Under the pieces are notes generated by a model. It was not told where the DNA came from. It worked only from the letters and a program-made list of their open reading frames with translations, and made no database searches. A stretch of DNA of 64,000 nucleotides from JAUIJL01 sp965366625 (GTDB taxonomy: Bacteria; Acidobacteriota; Thermoanaerobaculia; Multivoradales; J023). Shown here piece after piece: positions 54,901-63,770 of the stretch; positions within the stretch are counted from its first letter, which is position 1; each line of letters opens with the position of its first letter. The position numbers were made by a program, and so were the translations under genes. The stretch lies in assembly GCA_965366625.1 (NCBI GenBank), contig CBDUGP010000011.1, forward strand, positions 57,736-121,735. Reading direction: 5' to 3'.

Positions 54901-57900
54901 GTGGCTCGGGCGGTGTCGGTACCTTGGTGGCGGGAACGGCGGGTGAGGTCTACGACAGCGTTTACGATCCGGTGTTGCCGGGCGCGGGCGGCGGGCCGTC
55001 GGACGAATTCCACGGTTCCGCCGGCGGCGGAGTGCTGTGGATCGACGCGGGCTCCTTGCAGCTCGACGGCACCCTCAAAGCCCGCGGTTTGCGCAAACCC
55101 GGCCAGCGGGGACCGGGCGCCGGCGGAACCATCCGGGTGAGCGCCTCTTCGTTGACGGGCACGGGCACCATCGACGTGCAAGGCGGCGACGGCTCTTGGT
55201 CCAATTGCTGCGGTGACGGCGGCTCGGGCGGCGGCGGCAGGATTGCACTCCATGTGGACGACCTGACGGGATTCGATCCGGCCGGCCTGATCATGTTCGG
55301 CGCCGTGCGTCCGAACGGCACGCCCAAGGCGGCGCCGGGCACCGCTTATCTCTTCGATGCGCAGTCGGTTTACGGCGATTTGGTCATCGACGGCTTCCAC
55401 AGCAGCAGCTCGCCGGTCACCCGTCTGCCGTCCATCGGCCATGGGGTGATCGGTGCGGTCACCGCCGACGGGGACGATCTGTGGATTGCTCCCCAGGACG
55501 CCGACCGGCGCTACGGCGTGGGTGTGGCCGGCATGTGGTTGCGGGTGAACGGCGTCGATTACAAGGTTTTGGAAGAGCAGCCCGATCGGCGAGGTCTGCG
55601 GATCCAAGGGGCCGCCCAAACCCTCGTGGTCGGCGATCGCTACGTCGGCATTTACAAATTCGACTCGGTAACGCTCAGCGGCGGCGCGCGCTTGGTATTG
55701 GACGATGGCCTAGAGGCCCAAGAGCTTCTCGTCAGCCCGGATTGCTCGTTGACCCAAGTGGATCTCGAGCCGCCGAGCATCGTGTTGGGGGCTCCGGTGG
55801 TGGCCTCCTCAGGTGATCTGGTGAGCCTGGGAGCCACCGTGACCGACAACGAGGCTTTGGCGACGGTCGAAATTACTTTCAATGGCCAAACCGAGGTGCT
55901 GACCGACGCGCCGTTCACCTTCGGCTTCCGCATGCCGATCGTCGACCAGACCGCGGTCCTGACCTTGGGCATCGCCGCTCTCGACGAGGAGGGCAACTTT
56001 GCCGCCGTCGAGCAGGACGTGACCGTGCATCCGAGCAGCGACGAAAGCCCGCCGACGATCGCCTTCGGCGCCTGTCCGGCGGACGGCGATTGGATCGAGC
56101 CCGGGGGCACGGTGGCTTTGCCCTACTCGGTGTCCGACGACCAATTGATCGAACGGGTGATTTTGAAGGTCGACGGCGTCGAGTTTGATGCCGAGGTGTT
56201 GGAACTCGGCTCCGCGGAGGGCGAGCTGATCTTCCAGGTGCCGGCCACCCTCGGCCAAACCTACTCGGTGACCTTCGAAGCTCGGGACTTCGGCAATAAC
56301 GTCGCTTCCCAAACTCGAACCCTGTCGACACCTTCGATTCCCGTACGCTCGGGCGACCAGATCCTGGACGCCTCGGTCGACGGCTCGCCATTGATCCTGG
56401 GCTCGGGAGCTTTCGACGCCCAAGGTCCCTTGGCGCCGTCGAGCTTGCTGCTGCTCAAGGGCGCGACCTTGAGCACGGCCCAGGGGCAGACCTTGGATCT
56501 GCGGGTTGAAGACGGCGAAGGGCCCGGCCCCGTCGATATCTCGTGTGGCTCGTCAATCGACGTGAGCGCGGTCGGGTTCGTCGGCGGTTATTCCGGCATC
56601 CCGGGCGGTTCGCCCGCGGGTCTGGCCGGCTCGTTGATGAACGCCGGCGGCAGCCACGGTGGCCGAGGCTGGACCGGTGATCTCGGTGGCGTGCCCGGCG
56701 CGGCTTACGGCAGCGTGTACTTCCCGAGCTTGCCCGGCGGCGGCGGTGCCGGCGCGGACGCGGCTCGACCCGGCGGCGCCGGTGGCGGCGCGGTTCGACT
56801 GATCGCAGGTGAGCTGGTGCTCGAAGGCGACCTGCTCGCCGGCGGATCCAGCTCCGACAGCCAGGCGGATTCGAGTCGACGGGCGGCGGGTGCGGGCGCC
56901 GGCGGCTCGATTTGGATCGACGTCACCAGTCTCAGGGGCGCCGGCCGGATCGACGCGTCCGGTGGACGCTACCTCGCTTCCACCGGCAGCATCGGCGGCA
57001 GCGGCGCGGGTGGACGGGTCGCGGTCTATGCCGACGATTTGGCGACCTTCGACCGGTCCCGCCTCACCGCCGACGGCGGTTATGTGGTGGCTTCCGACGG
57101 CAGCCTGGAGCGGCTGGCGGCGGCCGGCACGGTGTTGATCCACGACGCGGCTTCCACCTACGGCGATTTGATCCTCTCCCAAGCGGTGGAGGTGGTCGGC
57201 TCGGTGGGTGAGACCGTGTTGGTGCAGCTCGGCTCCGGGACCTTGGACACGGTCGAGGCGATTCAAGATTCCACCGACGCCTGGGTCGGCTCGTCCAACG
57301 GGCCGTTCGGCCTCGGGGTCGAGGGAGCTTGGTTGCGGATCGCCGGAACCGATTATCGGATCGTCAGCCGTGGCGCCGACGGCCGGGTACGCCTGGCGGA
57401 TGCCGCCGGGGTGCTCGGGGCGGGTGCGGCCTACACCGGGGTCTATAAATTCGACAGCCTGGCGGACGACGGCCGGGCCACCTTCCAACCCCAGGATGCG
57501 GCCGAATTCGGATCGGCCCCCGTGGTCGACACACCGATGGTGGTCGGGGACTTGTCGGAAGGCTCGGTGCTGGACCTGAGCGCGGCGTTCTCGGGTCTGT
57601 TCACGGCGCCGGGGTCCTATTCCGCGACTTTCGATTGGGGTGACGGCAACGTGTCCTCCGGTCTTGTCTCCGCCCCGGGCGGTAGCCTGCAGGTCGACGG
57701 CTCGCATATTTACGCCGGCCACGGCAGCTATGGTGTGTCGGTCTGCTTGACCGACGAGCGCGGAACCCGGGGCTGCAACGGCCTGAGCGTGGTGATCACC
57801 AACGTCGCGCCGGTGATCGAGCTGGTGGGGACCCCTGCGGCCGTCGAGCTGGAGGTGGGCCAAAGCCTCGATTTGTTGTGGCGTTTCCTCGATCCGGGCA

Positions 57901-60900
57901 CCGGCGATGTCCACAGCGCGGACATCGATTGGGGTGACGGCATCGTGCAATCCCTGCCGTCCGTGGCGCCCACGGTCTTCGAATCCCAGAGCCACATCTA
58001 CGGTGGAGCCGGCTCGTTGGTCGCCACCGTTTGCGTCGACGACGGTGCGGATCGGACTTGCCGAGGCATCGCCGTCGAGGTGACTGCCGGCGGCGGGCCG
58101 ACGGTGACCGTCGATAGCCTGACGGAAGGCGCGGCTCAGGGTCAGAGTGTCGAGTTGGGCGCTTCCTTCGTCTCCCAGCCGGGCGGGCCGTATGCGGCGA
58201 GCGTCGATTGGGGTGACGGTAGCGCCGCCGAGGCGCTGGCGGTGACACCGGTCACCGGTGGCGGAACCCTGGTCGGCAGCCATGTGTATGCGGATGCAGG
58301 CACCTTCTCGGTGACGGTGTGCGTCAACGACAGCCAAGGTGCCGGATGCGGCTTCGGCTCGGCCGTGGTAGCCAACGAGGCGCCGGAGGTGTCGGTCTTC
58401 GAGCCGTTCGATTACTCAACGTGGCATGCGGCGGATATGCCGTTCGGCGACCTGGGCAGCTCGTCCTGGACGGTCACCGGTAGCCAGGTGAAACAAACCC
58501 ACAACAGCCAGCCGACCTTCTTCATCGGTGATGTGCCGTCGGTCGGTGCTCGCCTGCGCGGTTCCATGATCCCCACCGACGACGACGTCATCGGATTCGT
58601 GCTGGGTTATAACCCGGGCGAGCTGACCGACCCCCATGGCGACTATTTGGTGTTGGCTTGGCGCGCCACCGGCCCGTGGGCCGGCCTGAGATTGGTGCGG
58701 ATCCACGGTCAACGGCCGAAGATCGGTTATTTGGTGGAAGACGATTCCCTCGAGGTGCTGGCCCACGCCCAGAACCTGGGTGAGACTCCATTCGTGGTCG
58801 GCCAGGCCTACGACGTTCAGATTGAAGCCCTACCCGAACGGCTCAAGATCCGAGTCGACGGCGTGCTGGAATTTGATCTGCGGGGTAGCGACTTGGTGTC
58901 CTTGGAAACCGGAGTCTTCGGCTTCCATGCCCACGCCCAGCAGGATGCGGTCTTTGAAGACTTCGGCCGCGAAGCCTGGATCGGCGAGGAAGGAGCGCCC
59001 TTGACGGTGTCCGTATCGATCTCCGACCTGGGCTCCATCGACAGCTATTCCGGCTGGGTGAGCTGGGGCGACGGCAGCGCTCTGGAGAGCGTCGAGATCG
59101 CGGAAGTGGACGGGCTTCGTATCGCCCGGGCGAGCCACGTCTTCGTCGACCAGGGCACCTATAGCCCACGGGTTTGTGTCGACGACGGCCAAGCCGAGAC
59201 CTGCACGGATCTGGCGGTCGAGATCTGGAATGGGGTTCCCCAACCGACCCTGGCCCTGCCTTTCGAGGTCGCCGCCGGTCTTGGGGTCGACGCCACTCTC
59301 GACTTCACCGACGGCGGTGTGCTCGACGCCCATTCGGCGAGTATGGATTGGGGTGACGGCAGCTCCGAGCCGCTGACCTTGGCGAGCACGGGACCGGGCT
59401 CCGGCTCGGCGGACGCCAATCACGTCTACGCCACTGCCGGTTTCTATTCGGTAACCGCCTGTGTGGTGGACAACGACGGTGATCAGGAATGTGTCGAAGC
59501 TCCGGTCACGGTGACCGGCGGTGGCCTTGCCCTGTCGGTGGATTCGATCGCGAGCACCGAGGAAGGTTCCGTGGCGCTGCTCGACGGGAGCTTGAGCGGC
59601 TCGGCCGGGGAGATGAGCGCGGTGGTGGATTGGGGCGACGGTCAAGTGCAAACCGTGGTGCTCGGCGCCGATCCCGTGGCTCTCAGTGTCGAGCATGTTT
59701 ACGTCGAGGACGGCAGTTACGGGGTCTCCGTGTGCGTGGCCGGCACGGGCCTCGGAGCCTGTGCCGGCACGTCCGCCCTGGTGACCAATGACGCCCCTGA
59801 GCTGCGCGGTTATCTCGGACCCTTCGACTATTCCGATTGGCACTACATGGACGTGCCGATCGGCTCCTCAGGAGATTCCCGCTGGGTCGAGACCACCGAC
59901 GGCGTGATCCAAGAGCTGAGTTCCCGGCCGTCCTACTTCGCCGGCGGCGTGCCCAGTGAGAACGTGCGGATTCGCGGCAAATTCCGCGTGCCTTCGGACA
60001 ACGATTGGATCGGTTTCGTATTCGGCTACGACCTGAACGAGCAGACCCGTCCGGACGGTGATTATCTGCTCCTGGGGTGGAAGCGGACCACCGAGTCGGA
60101 CTCCAACCTGGGGATGCGCTTGGCGCGAATCCAAGGGGTGACCTCCGGGCTGTGGCGGTTGGTGAATAGCTCGACGGTCAGCATCTTGGGCCACGGCCTG
60201 ACCCTCGGCAATGAGCGCTTCGACAGCGGCCGGACCTACGAGATCCTGTACGAGAACGTCGACGGGCGGACCCAGATCTGGATCGACGACGTCTTGCAAT
60301 TCGATCTCGAGCAAGAGCTGCCGACGGGTTCCTTCGGTTTCTACTCCTATTCCCAGCCGACCGAGTTCTGGGACTTCGAGGTCGAAGCCTTATTGGCCAA
60401 GCAGGGTCGCTCCGCCGACTTCAGGGTCGATTTCAGCGACGCGGGCTTATGGGATACCCACGACGGTCCGGGTCCGATCGATCCGCACTACGGTGGCGGC
60501 CGGCTGACCCAATTGGTGGTCTTCCAGGGCTACGGCGTCCGCAGCCTGGGCGCCTGCGTGACCGATGATGAAGGCGATACCGGCTGCATCGAGCAACCGA
60601 TCACGGTCCTGCCGGGCGAGGTCGATCCTGCCGCGCCGGTGGTGGCGTCGCCTTCGATCACGGGAGATTTCCTCGAAGGCTCGTCGCTCAGCTTGAGCAC
60701 CACCTTCGGCTCCAACGACGGCGACCGTGCCTACACGGCGACCGTGGATTGGGGTGACGGCACCAGCTCCTATGCGGCGGTCAGCGGCGTGTTGCCGATC
60801 CTGTCGGTGGATGCGAGCCATACCTACGCCGACCAGGGGTCCTATGCCCTGACCGTCTGCGTGCAGGACGATCTCGGCTTCCAGGGCTGCAATAGCGCCA

Positions 60901-63761
60901 TTCCCGTGATCGCCAACGTTCCGGCCACGGTGGTGCTCGGAAGCACGCCGCCTGCGGTCGAGATCTTCGCCGAATACCTCTTCGACCTGGATTGGTCGTT
61001 CACCGATCCGGGCCTCAACGACGCCCATCTGGCGTCGATCGATTGGGGTGACGGCACGGTCGAGTCCTTGGGGCCGGTGATCGCCGGTCAGAGCTTGCTC
61101 CACAGCCACGTCTACCAAGGAGCCGGCAGCTTTACCATCCAGGCCTGCATCGACGACGGCATCGACAGCGCCTGCGTGCAGGTGGCGGCCGAGGTCGAGA
61201 TCCTGCCCATTCCGGAGGTGACCATCGATTCCTTGTCCAGCGGCATCAGCCAGGGCGGTTTCGTCGATTTGGCGGCGTCGTGGCTCTCCGAGGACGTGGG
61301 TCCGTTCGTCGCCACGGTGGATTGGGGTGACGGCTCGGCGGTGGAAACCGTGCCCGTCAGCCAAGTGACCGGCGGCGGCAATTTGTCGGCATCCCACGTT
61401 TTTGCCGACGACGGTGACTTCACCGTCGAGGTGTGCATCGTGGATTCCTTGGAATTCCAGGGCTGCGCGACCGCGTGGGTCACCGTGGCCAACGTCGCGC
61501 CGACCCTCGAAGCGCTCGGTCCCTACGACTTCTCCGACTGGCATCGTGCGGATATCGCCTATGGCGCAGCCGGTGCTTCGAGCTGGTCGGTGGCCTCGGC
61601 TACGGAGGTGCGCCAAAGCGGCAACAACCAACCGTCCTTCTTCGTCGGCAACGCCTGGTCCTCGGGCATGCGGATCCGCGGCAAGCTGTGGACCCAAGGC
61701 GACAACGATTGGATCGGTCTGGTTTTGGGCTACGACGAAGGGGAGGTCACCGCGCCGCAAGACGATTATTTGGTCCTGGGTTGGAAAGACCCGGGAGACA
61801 GCGATGTGGCGGCCGGCATGCGTTTGGCGCGTGTGACCGGAACCGGCGGCAACCTTTGGAAGCTGATCGACTCCCAGAATGTCGAGATCCTGGCGGATGC
61901 CGTCACCCGCGGAAGCTCGGGATATGCCGACAGCACCGAATATGAATTCCTGGTGGAAAGCTTGCCGGGTCAGCTCAGGGTGTGGGTCAACGGCGTTTTG
62001 CAATTCGACCAACGCCAAGGGGTCGACGCCCTCGGCTCCGGACTGTTTGGTTTCTATGCCTACGCCCAAGAAGACGTGCGTTTCCGCAACTTTGCCGCGG
62101 AGTCGGTGCTCGGTCGCGAGGGTGAAACCACCCGCTTGACCCTCAACCTCTCGGACCCGGGTGTTTTGGACACCTACACGGGCACCGTCGATTGGGGCGA
62201 CGGCGCAGTAGGCACCCTCGAAGCTCGCAACCTCGACGGCCGCCGGGTGGTGGAGGCGCAACACGTCTACGCAGAAGAAGGGGTGTTCACCGCCCAGGTC
62301 TGCGTCAGCGACGATGCCTTGGACAGTCATTGCGTCGAGGTGCCGGTCGAGATTTGGAATGCCGAGCCCGTGGTCAGCGTCGAGCTGCCCTGGCAAGCCG
62401 ATGGCCAAGGCGCGGTCAGCGGCCAGGCGCTCTACGTCGATGGGGCGGGTGACACCCAAACCGCGACGGTGGATTGGGGCGACGGATCCAGCGAATCGAT
62501 TACCCTACAAGACCTGGGCGGCGGCGCCGGCAGCGGTGATCTTGCCTATGTATACGGTGCGGCGGGTCGCTACACGGTGTCCGTTTGCGTCACCGATGAC
62601 GAAGGCGCTTCGGGTTGCACGTCTAAGGCGGTCACGTTCAGCGGTGGCGGTCTGGTGCTCGGGGCCGCCACGGCGAATGATGCCGATGAAGGTGCCCCCG
62701 TGGATCTCCAAGTCGATTGGGCGGGCGCTACGGGCGATCTGCAGGCGACGGTGGATTGGGGCGACGGCGCGGTGGAGACCTTCTCCTTCGTGTCCACCGA
62801 CACCCAGCTCACGGCCCAGCACGTCTACGGTGACAACGGCAGCTTCGGCATCGAAATCTGTGTCGGCAATGCCGGTCAAGGGGATTGTGCTTCGACGACC
62901 GTCGTCGTCGGCAATCTGCCGCCGGAGGTCAGCGGTTTCTCGGGTCCGTTCGACTATGGCGATTGGCACACCATGGACACCCAAGACGGCGATTGGGCGA
63001 CCGGTAATTGGTCGCAGATCACGGGCGGCGTGCACCAGGTCGGCAACAGTCGTCCGACCTTCTTCGTCGGCAACGTGCCGAGTGACAACGTTCGGATCCG
63101 CGGCAAGATGAAGATGTTCAGCGACGACGATTGGGTCGGCCTGGCCTTCGGTTTACAGCTCAACGAGCAGAACATGCCCGATCCCGACTTCATGGTGCTC
63201 GGTTGGAAAGACATCACCCAGGCGCCGGCAACCCGAGGTCTGCGGCTGGTGAGATTCCGCGGTGGCATGATCAACGGCGGTCTGTGGAATATGAACGACG
63301 GGTCCCGCCGAGAAGTGGTGGCCTTGGCCGAAACCCTCGGCGCGTCGGGATATTCCAATAGCGCGACCTACGAGTTCGTTTACGAGCAAGTGGGCAACCA
63401 TTTCCGCCTGTGGGTCGATGACGTCTTGCAATTCGACCTGGAAGGCGATTTCCCCCGAGGCTCCTTTGGCTTCTTCACCAACGCCCACGAAAAGGTCCAA
63501 TTCACCGATTGGCAAGTGGAGGCCTTGCTCGCGGAAGAGGGACAAGAGAGCTCGGTCCGGGCGATCTTCACCGACCCGGGCTCGGACGATACCCACGTGT
63601 CCACGGGCGTGTTGCAACTAGAACACGACTTCGGTCGAGTCGAGCATCCGGTGAGCTTCCCGACCGAGGGTCTCTGGACCACGGACGTCTGCGTTACCGA
63701 CGACGATGCCGAAACCGGGTGTCTCGAACAGTCGGTGCTGGTGGTGCCCGAGTCGCCGTAG
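45984..63761 (+). CDS. Giant secreted multi-domain adhesin-like protein (5,925 aa)
   Basis: ATG 45984 starts a signal peptide (LGLILGSTLWAISAPGWVSA); the ribosome site is weak. Residues ~40-920 are strand-rich with DUF11-like parts (PQVVRANVEYSLFITLANVG). About 13 carboxypeptidase-regulatory-like domains follow (~922-2075; for example GVIYGPDGLPLPGATVVLYE, GWVTDADGYPVPGAVITM). Next come two SbsA-type Ig domains (~2087-2290), another Ig, and two glycine-rich units (~2490-3260; GGSHGG, EVYDSVY). Two Ig-like domains and a third glycine-rich unit end near 3835. The rest is about 12 PKD domains, each with a WGDG motif, interleaved with four ~200-residue lectin-like domains at nt ~58,395, 59,812, 61,513 and 62,938. 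These carry FDYSDWH, DNDWIGFVFGY and GSFGFYxYxQ and resemble the thrombospondin C-terminal domain. There is no C-terminal sorting motif. An adhesin or matrix role is inferred. Confidence 0.9.
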   Translation: MRLIQTRLLQSKISKVLGLILGSTLWAISAPGWVSAATGTEIGRAELQIAGTRLLASPASQTVPFDTPTVVHTSLDGYDPGLGILPVSMRVEGDLVGPEVSGVLTLETTPGEPFRIPRMRLEGEYRLENIRLVNDGAVLAYGEPREARINVTEILITRVSSRALTLDEIRSRGLVIDDSFEAINLTFAYGVAGRTFDFNMPMVYDTLGPSVKLVANPDLARLPNLDDSQKTVKPRFKVPKVVPFMIEVEKPEQVPIPAGGCDPREECRPELKLIRPMVGVILFPTEISLLHQFFSVVLQVENGAPEGDPAVLRDLFATIKVPSGIKLGETEPPTILGRPVPIKDPGPDGIRGTADDKNLLVAHASGDVEVLLEGVKHGTHVVEFDIKGVLEGLPTGPQPISGSAKGAIAVRDPRLTAHIAHPQVVRANVEYSLFITLANVGTSPVNLIELKLPSHAVSGVTLVDGHSRQIETLNPGESETVEFRVEAQRTGKVVSSSLRMGSSVDPSFEWSVAVGDDGSLSSDTLVLPNTSEALPKELSKQALALLGIGYSLAQAPPSFGSGLPRVGEEVIAERTYRFGQLGRHLDYGEPTIDVVSTLIVDWLGARDGDWDWDQLQRESQNGGKLAVAIADLLDQESSSPVDAFRRLASTTHYLGPQAVLAEGTLQVQVSSRTSGKEISGAGDDDERLRHLPFAELYDLEGGDLVVLGRPEEGGYSARLLAPVAGSGDLFLMVPDAAGTLREVRFTNISLQAGGSAYVDFQTSSDHFVLELDQDGDGIYESSRSPFQDTIASRPFQVLSAVQNVVVDEGGHVIDVLFSEEIDLASMVPRSAGRFVLPDNKSNGGLVRTEEDLVLGMLSGFDVIENPFEGLNNPRIVRVIFDNPASPFFDNLLTVSNLENVEGEPLGTQEVLVETRVDVPAIQLEGVIYGPDGLPLPGATVVLYERDLTGIEHLGLHCKEHPTASTTADENGRYHFGFVRYGACGPKFRVYAQDPQEGYFGNVRGKVRFAGETQELNLVMPGRGSVVGRVTYEDGSVPENLRVTVYNPQFKAGRRAHIGENGQYDVANMVVGTLTMSADDGHGHYAFGTFELPERGATAAKNLVIIRNDPQVRPPGRIQGTVKTVDGEPIFDAFVALYVEQERTAVVRTQLDGSFDFGQVPSGIAEIEVFTESSTYPGIGSAAQVFFEVHPDRTENIDIIVREDRGEIRGHVYQLGLDGSTTPVEGAVVWARDTDYHTITGADGSYVLTDVFVGSWKVHAILPDTGKEVTAAVTLTSTAEVVDRDLYFQPKLPDGGLIGRVLDYDNEPVANAAVHLAGGYLSVRWHHEAITDSDGRFVISGLGPGSYGVHAVHGSNGGVAWGKIRFPGDTEQVTVRFQKGTIKGRTVAPVGEDGTIDGVLSQLAYRKVEVVSQWGLVVVPPDYTYIETDPNGYFEIEGLVGPYEIKVFNAFHGNLQAEGQLDYHGQEVEHIFQFKANGDIRGVVFDHDGETPVVDAKVSLHGGNFDGYDVRTDEHGAFHFPLVPTGSYEIKVFHSEGVIYRRAEATVGMRYRGQQVNDVEVVLPIQGSLTGWVTDADGYPVPGAVITMQEGVYPWRKWVQNADEEGNYAFENVFGGGPVTLYAKAPSLGGLKARTRAEIFFEAQDVLTVLTLEPTGELEGRVVMPDGTPVFLASVELSRDYSFEDAATTEEDGMFYFDKLRMGWYRVLVYDKGTGRKGRSAWVELEEHNQVVTANVELESRGIVTGRFTDGDTGSALPGHLIRLSSRFLTYYATTDLDGNFDFGGIREGDFSLKASDSSKRRWTRRSGSIQYEDQEVVLDLTLAPLSDVTGRVHNPPGAPAGLADGINIRIEQSGRVVGAGFDNPFSFGGIIPRQSFKLIATQAGTLRQARRSSKISVIGQDRDYDLTLQAIGAVTVRVNDSFGQPVNGASVHVFNRHDYGQETFNGSTGSDHEITFGDLREGRVTATARNPINGLKGSTHGELTLDGENLILDVTLQNTGYVRGRVYLSDGVTPAVAALVALKRGSKWYLGETDELGLFDFQYVKMGAYTLVVQEADLGLGSIERFGDLSSNGEIDDWGNLVLDDEDPHVVSIEPASGTRDLPLNTQVVVTFSEPMNVARQGSAVKLRKISGSNVNFTSSWSADKTQLTMIPNSALKSATGYEVYISQNIYDLAGRDLEWRVRTNFHTADVLPPAVIRTLPRNNATQVPVDSDVRVTFSEPVELTSLSGTALQLTDLTTGAGLTTTFQLRPGDREVIVTPTTDFEPDHDIRLTIQNVADRAGNVMPNPVSITFWTPDESPPTAELTAPEAGATYTSGDAIEAWVTATDNRGMGSVTFSIGELTAKDTSSPFTATLWAPVVDQGQNVTLTAEAVDRFGNAVTLQRDVWVEPHVNGNAPTVTPDCWYDGDLIQPAVDIPIQFRAEDDERLESYTLWVNGEVVQRAPAVNTASVDKTITWMPPHDALPGTVFVVEVQARDYAGNVGSYTATMTVPTAYRTSDQVLNELVNGQDLVLGTGAYTLDKHLDLNSLTMMRGSELRTRVDGIDLNIVGELRLQCESKITAYANGYDGDVGGGVGGAPDWVQPSIRDAGGSHGGRGLTHNSGSAGEVYDSVYRPTLMGGGGPQNSSSQAGDGGGIIHLEVGGAVLLNGDIVARGERSSTRGGGGGGTVSIHAPSITGKHGLISTYGSDGDHHSELGYGGPAGGGRIALWVDDLAAIDVANQLFSRGGTNGAGAYAAPGTIYLRSSQSTYGDLVISNGYDGGDRRVADVPAELPELGSGAVLGATVDGADLWIAAADVFRPRWMGVWVTLLDGPSAELGTFEVIELTDGQIRLAGAAAVVGATSYRGLYRFDSLSVTNAQLELYDRVEVPTFEIDGPVAYPSDLLITDHVVLKGSGDITGPIQAEQLTIAAGAVLKPTNIPDFHMQVEGLLTIEAGAVIDVTGLGYWGGAFGQPGDAPANVDPSTGNAGGSHGGSGGVGTLVAGTAGEVYDSVYDPVLPGAGGGPSDEFHGSAGGGVLWIDAGSLQLDGTLKARGLRKPGQRGPGAGGTIRVSASSLTGTGTIDVQGGDGSWSNCCGDGGSGGGGRIALHVDDLTGFDPAGLIMFGAVRPNGTPKAAPGTAYLFDAQSVYGDLVIDGFHSSSSPVTRLPSIGHGVIGAVTADGDDLWIAPQDADRRYGVGVAGMWLRVNGVDYKVLEEQPDRRGLRIQGAAQTLVVGDRYVGIYKFDSVTLSGGARLVLDDGLEAQELLVSPDCSLTQVDLEPPSIVLGAPVVASSGDLVSLGATVTDNEALATVEITFNGQTEVLTDAPFTFGFRMPIVDQTAVLTLGIAALDEEGNFAAVEQDVTVHPSSDESPPTIAFGACPADGDWIEPGGTVALPYSVSDDQLIERVILKVDGVEFDAEVLELGSAEGELIFQVPATLGQTYSVTFEARDFGNNVASQTRTLSTPSIPVRSGDQILDASVDGSPLILGSGAFDAQGPLAPSSLLLLKGATLSTAQGQTLDLRVEDGEGPGPVDISCGSSIDVSAVGFVGGYSGIPGGSPAGLAGSLMNAGGSHGGRGWTGDLGGVPGAAYGSVYFPSLPGGGGAGADAARPGGAGGGAVRLIAGELVLEGDLLAGGSSSDSQADSSRRAAGAGAGGSIWIDVTSLRGAGRIDASGGRYLASTGSIGGSGAGGRVAVYADDLATFDRSRLTADGGYVVASDGSLERLAAAGTVLIHDAASTYGDLILSQAVEVVGSVGETVLVQLGSGTLDTVEAIQDSTDAWVGSSNGPFGLGVEGAWLRIAGTDYRIVSRGADGRVRLADAAGVLGAGAAYTGVYKFDSLADDGRATFQPQDAAEFGSAPVVDTPMVVGDLSEGSVLDLSAAFSGLFTAPGSYSATFDWGDGNVSSGLVSAPGGSLQVDGSHIYAGHGSYGVSVCLTDERGTRGCNGLSVVITNVAPVIELVGTPAAVELEVGQSLDLLWRFLDPGTGDVHSADIDWGDGIVQSLPSVAPTVFESQSHIYGGAGSLVATVCVDDGADRTCRGIAVEVTAGGGPTVTVDSLTEGAAQGQSVELGASFVSQPGGPYAASVDWGDGSAAEALAVTPVTGGGTLVGSHVYADAGTFSVTVCVNDSQGAGCGFGSAVVANEAPEVSVFEPFDYSTWHAADMPFGDLGSSSWTVTGSQVKQTHNSQPTFFIGDVPSVGARLRGSMIPTDDDVIGFVLGYNPGELTDPHGDYLVLAWRATGPWAGLRLVRIHGQRPKIGYLVEDDSLEVLAHAQNLGETPFVVGQAYDVQIEALPERLKIRVDGVLEFDLRGSDLVSLETGVFGFHAHAQQDAVFEDFGREAWIGEEGAPLTVSVSISDLGSIDSYSGWVSWGDGSALESVEIAEVDGLRIARASHVFVDQGTYSPRVCVDDGQAETCTDLAVEIWNGVPQPTLALPFEVAAGLGVDATLDFTDGGVLDAHSASMDWGDGSSEPLTLASTGPGSGSADANHVYATAGFYSVTACVVDNDGDQECVEAPVTVTGGGLALSVDSIASTEEGSVALLDGSLSGSAGEMSAVVDWGDGQVQTVVLGADPVALSVEHVYVEDGSYGVSVCVAGTGLGACAGTSALVTNDAPELRGYLGPFDYSDWHYMDVPIGSSGDSRWVETTDGVIQELSSRPSYFAGGVPSENVRIRGKFRVPSDNDWIGFVFGYDLNEQTRPDGDYLLLGWKRTTESDSNLGMRLARIQGVTSGLWRLVNSSTVSILGHGLTLGNERFDSGRTYEILYENVDGRTQIWIDDVLQFDLEQELPTGSFGFYSYSQPTEFWDFEVEALLAKQGRSADFRVDFSDAGLWDTHDGPGPIDPHYGGGRLTQLVVFQGYGVRSLGACVTDDEGDTGCIEQPITVLPGEVDPAAPVVASPSITGDFLEGSSLSLSTTFGSNDGDRAYTATVDWGDGTSSYAAVSGVLPILSVDASHTYADQGSYALTVCVQDDLGFQGCNSAIPVIANVPATVVLGSTPPAVEIFAEYLFDLDWSFTDPGLNDAHLASIDWGDGTVESLGPVIAGQSLLHSHVYQGAGSFTIQACIDDGIDSACVQVAAEVEILPIPEVTIDSLSSGISQGGFVDLAASWLSEDVGPFVATVDWGDGSAVETVPVSQVTGGGNLSASHVFADDGDFTVEVCIVDSLEFQGCATAWVTVANVAPTLEALGPYDFSDWHRADIAYGAAGASSWSVASATEVRQSGNNQPSFFVGNAWSSGMRIRGKLWTQGDNDWIGLVLGYDEGEVTAPQDDYLVLGWKDPGDSDVAAGMRLARVTGTGGNLWKLIDSQNVEILADAVTRGSSGYADSTEYEFLVESLPGQLRVWVNGVLQFDQRQGVDALGSGLFGFYAYAQEDVRFRNFAAESVLGREGETTRLTLNLSDPGVLDTYTGTVDWGDGAVGTLEARNLDGRRVVEAQHVYAEEGVFTAQVCVSDDALDSHCVEVPVEIWNAEPVVSVELPWQADGQGAVSGQALYVDGAGDTQTATVDWGDGSSESITLQDLGGGAGSGDLAYVYGAAGRYTVSVCVTDDEGASGCTSKAVTFSGGGLVLGAATANDADEGAPVDLQVDWAGATGDLQATVDWGDGAVETFSFVSTDTQLTAQHVYGDNGSFGIEICVGNAGQGDCASTTVVVGNLPPEVSGFSGPFDYGDWHTMDTQDGDWATGNWSQITGGVHQVGNSRPTFFVGNVPSDNVRIRGKMKMFSDDDWVGLAFGLQLNEQNMPDPDFMVLGWKDITQAPATRGLRLVRFRGGMINGGLWNMNDGSRREVVALAETLGASGYSNSATYEFVYEQVGNHFRLWVDDVLQFDLEGDFPRGSFGFFTNAHEKVQFTDWQVEALLAEEGQESSVRAIFTDPGSDDTHVSTGVLQLEHDFGRVEHPVSFPTEGLWTTDVCVTDDDAETGCLEQSVLVVPESP

Positions 63762-63770
63762 TCGCGCCCG

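Noticed and set aside
51270..55619. A 1,449-residue minus-strand frame, with similar long frames at 7620-10574 and 48231-51260
   Set aside because: They lie opposite giant genes with strong codon bias, are rich in Arg/His/Gly/Ala, have no signal or motif, and mirror the sense repeats; high GC keeps the antisense frame open.
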